NCBI GenBank assembly: GCA_963930775.1
Contig: OZ005689.1
Span: forward strand, 2,418,001-2,482,000
Length of the DNA stretch: 64,000 bases
Direction of reading: 5' to 3'
Origin: Cliona cf. orientalis
Lineage: Eukaryota; Porifera; Demospongiae; Clionaida; Clionaidae
In this document: positions 36,401 through 47,111 of the stretch, in pieces
How positions within the stretch are numbered: position 1 is the stretch's first letter
Layout of the letters: every line of letters starts with the position of its first letter
Made by a program: the position numbers and the translations under genes
The notes under the pieces: model-generated
Seen by the model: the letters and a program-made list of their open reading frames with translations, nothing else
Database searches by the model: none
What the model was told of the DNA's origin: nothing

Positions 36401-39400
36401 AATTATTATCAGAGCTCACATTGGCATATAGGGGTGGTACCAGACCAAGTCTTATCAGACTGGCAAGTATGTTTGTAGCTGGATTCTTCTCCAGAAGTGA
36501 ACTCATACCCACGGTCACACTTGTATGTAGCAATGGATCCAAATTTAGTAGAACTGAGAATTACTTGACCGTTTGGAATCTGAGGCAATTCTCCACAGTC
36601 AACAGCTATAAAAGATTACTACTGTAACAGTGCAGCTAGCTAGCTATCTGTTAGATCACTTACGATTGCATATTGGAGTCATCCCTGTCCATGTCCCATC
36701 ACCTTGGCACTCTTGCGTCAAAGATGGGGTCTGACTGCCTGACTCATAGCCAGTCCTGCACTTGTAGGTAGCCACAGACCGGTATGTGGTAGTTGTATAC
36801 TGAACATCAGCACCGGGAAATTCTTGTGGAGAGCCACAATCAGTAACTGCAGTTTCAAGTACAACAAAGTAAGGAATTATACTTTGTGAAGAAATTTACC
36901 ATTAAGGCGAAGTTTCATCTCACTAAACATAAAGGAATAGTGATATCCCCTGGCTGCTTGCCAATTCACTCCATCAGCAAATGAAGTATGCGGACCAGGA
37001 TGATATAAGCCATTGAGATTTGATGTATGACAACTATCATACCACCAGCCACCTTTATACGCCGTAGCACAGCGATGGAGATCTTTAGTAGAGAAATTAT
37101 GATGGCTATGATACGAAAGACTATCGCCAGCGTCACCCGAGTAACCTGCCACTACAAGCTGATACTGATTTGAATAGTCCAGAACCTTAAATTGATCATA
37201 TTTGGCAAACAGTTTGACTCCATCAAACCCTTCCAAGTCTACTCTCAGTGTTGCATTGATATCGCTATTTCTTGTCAGTCGGTAGATCTTATTCAGGCCA
37301 AGCCAGAATTCCCCATTAAGATCACCAAATCCTTTATTGTAGTCCTTCCAACCACGGTAGAAGTCCTCGCTCCCATCCATTCTTCTCTGAAATACGGTCC
37401 ACCCACCATCATCACTGTCCATATCACAGTAGACCTAAAATTCAATAATTAAACCAGATGTAGCCAGCTCTAGAGTACAGGATTGTCTTACATCAAAAGG
37501 TGGATAATTATCAGGTTTTATAGTGTAGACACCACTGCATATTTCTCCTTGTATGTATGCTTCATTGCAATCAGTGTAGTACTCTGATTTTGTACAAAAA
37601 GAAAAGTCAAGATTTAGCAAAATTATAACTAACATGGTAGAATCTATATAATATTACTTTGTATTGATCCAAAACAGCTGGCATTTGCATACTTCCAGGA
37701 GCAGCAGGAGAGGACTAACAAGATGCCAGTGATTCTCCACATTTTCAGCAGTTTAAGCAGATAGATCAGTTAGATATTTATCGTCTTGTGTAGGTACTTG
37801 AAAGTGCTTGCTAGCTATGTGCTTATATAGCCGTCCACAGTGAGTACATGAGAGACACCTGTTTGATATTCAGCAAAATTCAGTAATATAATGATTATAG
37901 ACAATGGCAATCCAAACTATAGCACCCATTGATAGCAACCTTATTGAGTTTTGGAACAATGGTTTGCCATATCAAAGTTGTACCCACTGTTTTGGACTCC
38001 AAAAAGTATTGTCACTGCTCATAATCAGAAAATCCCCTTGTGAAGTGCCCAGACAGTCTCCTAATCTCTGACCTCATTGCGCATGCGTTGATAACCACAC
38101 ACGAGCAGCATCGACGACCCTGTACCATTGATTTTGTTATGGATCATTATGAGGTTGGCTCCTGCTGTATTCAAGTGAATCTGTGTTGCGATGAATAAAT
38201 CAATAGCAAAATGACCATGGAGTTGTGCATGGTAAAATTGATGTGGAGAAAGTGCCACAAGACAATGCATGCGACACAACCTCCATATTAGGGGGCCGGA
38301 CCATTTCCACACGAATGCGCATGCTGAACGATTATAGCTTAGAGTATGACTCATTGCGTGGGAAACGACCTTTACCTCTTTATCCTCTGCAGCTAGCTAT
38401 AGGTTGTATCTGAGCCTTTCCTACATCAATCATATCGTATGATAACACAAGTGGAGGACCTGGTGATAGAGTACACGATTAGAGTACACGATTACCATAT
38501 AATGTGTCTCTCTTCTCTAACCTGTTTCCACATCTGCCTTTACCAAGGCCATTGGTAATAAGCTTATTATTATTACACGATTACTAATCGGGGGAACAAA
38601 ACAAAGATTCTTTTCGGACAACTTAACTATTCGGTAAAACTTCCGATGTTTCGACTAGATGCTCTAATCATCCTCAGGGCAAAAATGAAGCGAGGTGTGA
38701 AAAGCTGGTGCTCTTATAGGCGTGGCTACTGCGCTCGCGCGCCCATGCGGCCGGGTGCAGAGGCCGAGGGTGGAGCGCTGGCGCGATTAGCGCTAGCGCG
38801 GTTGTCCCCGCCCCCTAGTTTCTTCATCGTCGCGATCCAACAGCCTGGTAGTTCGTAGCCCCCGTCTCAATTAAGCCTGTTGTTTGCCGGGGTCCTCTCG
38901 ATGTGCAAGGCTTCCTTTACCTTTAGCTGGACAGGTCTGGCGGCCCTATCCAGCACTCTGGTTGCGTCCCAATGCACTTGGTGTTGCTGGTCCCATTGGT
39001 GTTTGGCTATGGCAGACTTCCACGTGTCCCCCTTGTTACATGCGTCCCGATGCTCTTTGACTCGCGTCTCTAGGCGCCTCTGTGTTTCCCCAACGTACAC
39101 CTTACCACACTGGCAGGGGATCTGATAGACCACACCTGCCAGTTTCTCCTTGTTAAGTTGTCCGAAAAGAATCTTCGTTTTGTTCATGCAGATTGCAACT
39201 GAGAACGATGTCACTTCATACTAATCGGGGACTGGCAAGAGTAAACGTAAATAATAAATTCCAGCTACTACTACTGTTAGCGTGTCCAAAGAACTTCGAA
39301 AAGTTCTGAAAACTGGTACAAGGATGCTACAGGCATGAAGAGCAACCTTAGAGCAGCCGAACAATATGCATATTGCTGGGGATTTACTCCATTTTCTTGG

Positions 39401-42400
39401 TTGTACAACCTTTTGAAGTTACTCACTACTGTCTCTCTTTTTGCTCCTTGCATAGTACTACAGACATGGCACCATACAAACTATGGGCCACCAACGGTCC
39501 CCAGATAATCTACAATATCTCAGCTCTGGTTAGGAGTTCAATCACGAAATAAATTGCACCAGATAGCTCACAGAATGAGCTTTCAATTGACCTCTTAACC
39601 ATGTAAATTGGTTGCACAGAAGCGCCGCTAGCTTCATATTATACTACAATGGATGCATGGGTACTGTTATGTATGCATACATATTTAATTAAGAAAGGGG
39701 AGTAGTTTGGTCAACTGGTGCTGCACCAGAATAGGTGAGTGGCAAGGATTCCCGAAACTTTCAAAATGTTGTAGCCATTTTTAAAGATCTATTGCCAATT
39801 GGTACTAACCTTAAGGGTACATTAATTGTGAAGACTTGTCACTATTGAGGTCAATCTGGCTACAGAGTAATAAGTGTTGTATCAGATTTTACTAATAAGG
39901 CCAAGCAAAGTTAATTAATAGTTTCTCAGGCCCGCCCGCATCAAATTTTGAGAGAGCAAGACTTTTTTATTTATTTTTCACGTGAGCAGTCACGTGCTAA
40001 TTAATTTAATTAACAGACAAAAATTGGAACATACAGTAAAGAGTTCATAAAACTAACTGTTTTCTGGCATCTCGGGATAGTTTGGTTGACATCTCACAAC
40101 TGAAGTCTCCGTGAAAGTGGTATTTAGCCAGCAGCTAGCTAGCTATTTTCTTCAAAGATGATGACGTCATCTGGTGCAGGCTAATCTTGTCATCTTACAA
40201 GGTTAGTACGACTGATAAAACTTTTCTCTACTAAATAGAAAGGTAAACTTGATTGTTAGGCTAGATATTCTCTCTGGTAGGACTTCAATACTTGTATTTC
40301 AGCACTAGCTTGTGTATCAACCACGTGCAGCACTAGCGAAAATGGGCGTGGTCACTATCGCCACGCCCATTTTTCATTAAAAAATAAAATAAAAACCCGC
40401 CTCCCGCATGGGTTTTGAAATTTGAAAGCCTGAGAAACTAGTAATTAAGTTTGTTTGGCCTAATATTAAAAAACTTCATCATCCCCAGTAGCTGCATAAT
40501 AATAACGGTGCATGTGGTAAAAGGTCGTCAATATAGCGCATGCACAGGCTATATTCTATGCCCCAATCACATGGATGGAGTCATGAACGTATCTCTCTAT
40601 TGAAAGCTATCCAGTGTGCACATTACCGTAGGACGGCTTTTAATTGCGTAGTTTAATGATTGCATTCTAGTCAAGTCGGGCCAAATTGCGAATCCAATAA
40701 TTACAATGGACGACCCCGTACCGTACTGTAGTATACATGCACGTTTATGTTTGCGAAGCTTAGAAAAACTCGCAATTCGCAATTAATAGATACTCGCAAC
40801 TAAAACCCGACCTACGGTATCATGAAGCATGAAGATTCTGTAATTAAAAAATAATTAAGGTGCAAAAAAATTATGGCACACAAAATTAATAATAATCCTA
40901 TTTCGTATACAGCAGCATGTTAAATAATGCAAGGGTAATAAACTTAACGGTTCGCTGTAACTACATATAACTAATGTGTTCTTAGTATAGTTCGCTATTT
41001 ACAGTTCAGCTGTCCTTATCCAACTAAGACTGATTCAGAAACTTGTTACCCACTGAGGTATTTATTCAGCACACCTGTGGCCAAGCTGCCAAGAATGCCA
41101 CCCCACTGTGGTGTCTTAGCTTCACCTGCGCCATTGGGAGATTTAATTTTTCCTTTTTCAACCCCTTTCACCCATGTGTTGAAAGGGCTTGTAAACATAT
41201 TGAGAAATTCCTCATCAGTAGGCTGATAAATATTCCTTCCGTTGCCCTTCCCTATAAAAGAAAACACTGTGTCAGCTACATCAAAGACAGTCTGTGCAAA
41301 TTTATTATCGAAATTTCTGCGATAAGCTGAAAATATGACCTTCATGATATTAATGAATGTCCGCTCCAATTCATCATCATCGGCTGTCTGGATTTCACCA
41401 TTATTACCAAGGATATTCATAACTGCTTGCTTCATTTCGTCGTCGCTAGACTGAAGTACTCCTTCGCCATTCTCAATCTTATAACGAATGAAAGATAATA
41501 GTGTTGCAAATCCATTGAAAAAGGTTGATGCCATTTCATCATAGGGTTCAACAGTTTTTCTTAAAGCTGAAATTATAGTGTCCATGAAATCCAAAATTAT
41601 TCGTCTTATCTCGTTGTCACCAACTGACTGTTCGCCTTCATTAAGCCGCTTTTCCACCGCAGAAAGAATAGAATCAATCCCATCTAAAATCCGTGGTGCT
41701 TCACCATTTGGATCCGATTCATTTCTTAAAGCTGAGAAAATTGCACGTACAGCACTGATAAGATTTATTAGCAACTGTTCATTATCTAACTGAACATGAA
41801 CTTCATCGCTTTTCACTAAAGGAGTGCCAAAAAGAGCCTGCATCATTAAATTTTCATCATCAGATTGAATTTCCCCTTCCTCATTGCTGAGCTGTTTTCC
41901 AAGTGAAGAAAGAACCGAGTTGAATCCGTTGAAGGGGCTCTGCTGCAAGTCATCATTCTGATCGGCTATTTTGCTCGCAGCTGAAAGGAGACTGCTTACG
42001 ACATTGACAGAAGCCTGCTCTAGTTCACTACCTGTTTGAGCATCTCTGTTTCCTAGCGTCTCAAGTTCATACCCAGAGGGGAGTACTGGGGCGGCATTTA
42101 TCGTGATAAAAAATACAGTGCATAGCACCACAAGAGTGATAAGGGACCTCATTGTGGCCGTTTTTTAAAATCCAAAACCAAGTGTAACTATCAAGCGGAG
42201 ACAATAATTTTTACTGCTTCGATTAATTCTAGGAAAATAGTTCACCATGCAGTTACGAAAATGCACGGACTAGGTAGTTAGCACTGCGATTGATCTGCAA
42301 ATCCCTCCTTTATAAGCTTCACAACCGATTTTATACATATATATGAGGATTTGTAGACCAGTATAATAATATTATATACTATTGTGGGATCATTATGATA

Positions 42401-45400
42401 ATTGATGAAATTAAGAAATTGGGAAAGATCTATTCTAAACTTCATTGATACACTCAAGTTGTTGTGAGGCTGTATATTGTGTACTGAATCATACTCCCTG
42501 GTGATGAATTCATAATAATATTTATTACTGAGCATTCCTATCGGTATACCCCCAAAGCATTAATTTTTGCGTATTTGCGTAAACACGTGCCTATAGATTC
42601 ATAGTACCGGTCTGAGCATGGTTTGACAACCATCTATGCATTGTAGCTACTCCACAATATGCCACATACACACTCGAGCAATACCATAGGGATATTGGTA
42701 TCAGAATAATAATGCTTGTTGGGAGAGGGTTTGTTTGTCCAGTAGCTCAGATCATGCTGGAGCTGTATAATAATAATCATCTTCTATTCGGACAAGGATG
42801 GTGACCATGTATAACTACATGTTACAATGCAGCATTGGCATCCTGAAGTGTGCATATACCGGTATACTCAATATATAGCAGCCTAGCTAAATGGTCGAAT
42901 TAATTAAATTGTATCCCCAGTAGCAATTTACTTTTCTGTGGTTATGAGGTAATTATGGTGTGACCTATGGTGAAATTATGATGTAATCTATGAGGTAGGA
43001 ACTACTAAAGTGCCTCGATCATCTCTGTTTTTGTCCATGCAGGGCCAAGCATGTATAAGTGTATAGTCTTACAGAACACATCACCCTACAGCACTGTAGT
43101 CTAGAACTACAAATTAACCTACACATGTACATGTACATGTACCTGCCAACCTCTGAAAAGCCAAAGAAATTGACATTAAAAATTTTACAAATCTGAGATT
43201 TTTTTTATCCATTCAGGGCCAAGCACGGAGCGACCAACTACATCCCAGCCACGTTCATTCCCGACTTCTTTGACCTCGTGTTCTGGGGCCATGAGCACGA
43301 GTGTCTGATCGAGCCCCAGTACGTCCCGACGGGAGGGGAGACGGAAGACGGGAAGGAGAAGGGAGTGTACATCACTCAGCCTGGCTCCTCCGTGGCTACC
43401 TCTCTCAGCGATGGAGAGCAGAAACAAAAGTAAGGCAGATGATGTGATTTAATTATCTTGCCATCGAAAAGTACTGTACATGTGGCCAGGAATTTGGTTT
43501 TGGGATTAATAATAATTTTAGCAGTGATTTTGTAAATTTGACTGCAGTGGAGGATTCAGCGGGGGATCCAGCAGGGGAATCCCAGAGTACAGTCGGTTTT
43601 AGCAGGGTTGGGCCAGCTATATTATTCGTATATGTGTACTTCCATTCATTGTTACAAAAGTAACAAAAGTAAGGATACATATGATTTATGTCTCCACCAT
43701 GTATCCCAATAAATGTACAGTGTCGTACTGATTAAGAAGAGTACATGTACATTGGTGCCTGCAATTATGGTTTTATGATTAGTTTTAGCGTGCAATTTTA
43801 CAAAAATTTGACTGCTTATACTTTGTATATTCATTGCTTAAACACTAGCCGAACAAGATGCTGAATTCTTGTTGCATGCTCAGGTTTATTTTAGGATTTG
43901 GGCCAGGAACGGGTGGGGAGAGGAGCATAGCCCTCTGTGCACATACAGAAATGTAGAGGGTCTGCTTGATATCCTCAAGTAAAACAATTGATTTCCGTAC
44001 ACAGGCATGTTGGGATTCTGTACATCAAGAGTGACCTTACCTTCAAGATCGATCCCATTCCTCTGCAAACCGTGCGGCCATTCATCATCGAGGGAGTGCG
44101 TCTCAAAGACACCGGGATTCATCATCAGGATGATGCGGCGGTGGAGAAGTATTTGGCTGAGAAGGTCGCCGACATGATCGATAGGGTGACTGCGGAGAAT
44201 GAAGACAATGACAAACTGCCCCTGGTTCGCCTGAAGGTAGGTGTGGAGAGGGAGGGGAAAAAGTACTTGGCTGAAAAGGTCACCGACATGATCAAAGGGG
44301 GGAGGGGAGGTAGGGAGAGAAAAGTTTGGCCTCTAGATTATGAGATAAAAGCCACTGCTACATGTAAGACAGGTATGTATACATGTGTGTATCTACATAT
44401 TAAATTTTAGTCTTGGGGCAAGTGTGGGGAGGCAGCTTCTGAAATGAGAGAGAGTATGAAAAAAGGAGGAGTCATAGCACTAGTTTCCTAAAAGTGAGAG
44501 AAAAGCCATGCATATGGAAAAACTATGGAGAAAAAAAAAAAGAACTTGCAGCCCCTGGGGAGATTCGAACTCCCGACCCCTGGTTTACAAGACCAGTGCT
44601 CTAACCACTGAGCTACAGAGGCGGCTTGAACGGGACTTCGCAATAAATAAATTTATAGTCTACTTCCGGCCGTTCTCCATTTCGTTTTCGCAGGTTGACT
44701 ACAATGGTGGATATTCCTCGTTCAGCTGGGCGAGATTCGGGCAACAGTTCAACGATAAGGTCGCAAATCCTCAAACAATTCTGCTCTGGTACAGACAGCG
44801 AGATCCAAGTGCAGCTGGTGAGCTATTTCTGTATGGTATTCTTCGCCTAGAACTAGTAAATGTTGTGTTTAAATCCAATATTATCAAGTTAAAGTTTTAG
44901 ACCACTGTATTATAGTCTATTATTGTAGTAATAGGAGTGCAAAGGCCTCCTTCCATATTACTATCATGTATATGCAAAGTATAATATTAATTTTGTTGGT
45001 AGTTGCCTAGTAACCAAAGTTTTTATAGGCAATTTGCCAGCTATGGGAAGGGGGTGGGTCATCATAAAGTAGGCCAATGATGAACAGAGGTCAACTACCA
45101 ACAAAATAGTTATCTAACAGATAACTATTATGTTGTGCTTAAAAAGAAATATCAGTCAACAATCTGCAAAATTTGTCAAAATTAGACTCCTAAAAATTTC
45201 TTGCTCTGCGATATGTGCTGTAGAGAGTTTTAGTCTTTACTTCTTATAGGTGCGAGGAAGAAGGAGGAAGGTGACAATGAGAATGGCTTCTCGTTGCCAG
45301 AGGATGACTTGCCCAGGGAGCAACAGGACGTCTCAGCTCTTCTCCAAGTTGAGCTAAAGAAGGAGAACCTCGGGCTCCTCTCGGAGAAGAACTTAGTTGA

Positions 45401-47078
45401 GGCTCTCTCTGAGTTTGTGGACAAGCAGGAGAACGAAGCATTGTCGGAGTTAGTCGATGATAAATAATATTTCTTGAATCGTGTGGACACCATTGGGACC
45501 ACCTGATTAAATAGGGTGTCGGAAAATAGGCAGTGTCCTGATAAAGAGATTCCTTGATAGAAATAGTATGGTTTGCATGTATTATTCCCTATAGGTGTGT
45601 GAAATTCTCCCTACAGAAGTGTCAGGAGTTCCTTCGTTCGCGACCTTTGTCATCGGACAAAGATATTGATAAACAGGTACATGTATATACATGTACATGT
45701 ATATAAACGCCCACTCCCGGGTAAGCGCCCATGTACCATATTTCATGGGGCCACTGTGCATGTAGTAGCTTCTATACAAATATATGGGATATTTTGATCC
45801 CGAGTAAGCGCCCATGTGGGCCAAAATCGCGAGTTATGTTTAAGCGTCCATGGGCGCACCCGGGACACTACAGTAGGTTTACCTGAGCAGGGTTGGGGAT
45901 TGATAGTAGAGTATGTGTACATTTACATATATTTACTTGTATATGCACGTACATGTAGATTGACGAGCATAAGGAGCAGCTCTGTGAGCTACAGGAGACA
46001 GAAGGAGCTGAAGCTTACAAAGAGGTTTGTGTAGTGGGCCTTAATTTACTCCATGAGAGGGAGAAAGGATCAAAGGAGCTAAGGAAGGGGAAAGAGAGAG
46101 GTTGCTTATAAATAGAAAACTACAAAGGGGGATGAGAAAGTCTGGCTGGGAAAGTTAAATTATGGATGAGAAGTCCCACCACTACTTTTGATTTCCAAGC
46201 TTTACTTCCTCCTCTACAATAGCTATTCATCTGGTCTATAATGTGTGAATTAACACTACTTGAATGAAATTTATATCTCAGAGTATGTCTGCTAAGCGTC
46301 AGAAGCGTTTGGAGGGAGAGGATGATGATCCAGCGGCGGCAATGGGTGGTGGTGGCGCTTCAGACAACTCTGACGACGATGGCATCGTCAAGGAGAAACC
46401 AAAAGCAGCAACGAGGGGTGGGCGTGGTAGCAGAGGTGGGCGGGGCCGAGGAAGAGGAGCAGGAGGAGGTGGTACAAGGGGTGGAGCTCGTGGTGGTGGT
46501 GGGCGTGGCTCCAGAGGTGGTCGAGGGTCGAGAGGTCGGAAGAATGGAGGAGAGAGTTCATCGAGCACTTTGACCTCTACTCTATCAGCTGCTGGTAGTA
46601 TTAGGACGGCTAGCTCGATAGCAGCGACACCTTCAGGGGCAGCTGCAGCGGCTTCACCGAGCCTTAGCTTCTCATCAACTGGAGCATCAAAATCAGTGAG
46701 TTAGCACTGCATGTACAACTACAATGTACATGTATCCAATATAGCATGGACACAAGCACTGTGTAAACTCTTATGCAGAAGATGCACATAAATGAAGGGG
46801 TCAGTGGAAAAAGGGGATAAATCAAATTTTTGATAAATGGAGTTTTGCATGCTGCTACTGAAGTCAACTCATCTACTACCGTAGGACGGGTTTTAATTGT
46901 GTTGTAGTCAAGTCAGGCCAAATTGCGAATCTATTAATTGCAATAAACGACCCCGTACTGTACTGTAGTATACGTGCACGTTTAATCTGCGAAACGTACA
47001 AAAACTCGCAATTTGCAATTAATTGGGGCGAGCCTGAGCGAGCCCCACATAAACGGTAAAGCACTGCACGACTGAGAT

Positions 47079-47111
<33 letters not shown>

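Larger units (their letters stand above)
39240..41045. other. MRE11 intron 5, middle: repeats
   Basis: Contains the third copy of the MRE11 exon 5 donor (39684-39745) and a MITE of family G (40624-40819). The rest is AT-rich with no coding signal. The 3' end of the secreted protein gene begins at 41046. Confidence 0.5.

Noticed and set aside
45449..45462. Alternative end of MRE11 at the stop after exon 9
   Set aside because: It would cut the protein before the conserved [16 protein letters not shown] segment in exon 10. The GTTAGT donor restores phase and similarity.
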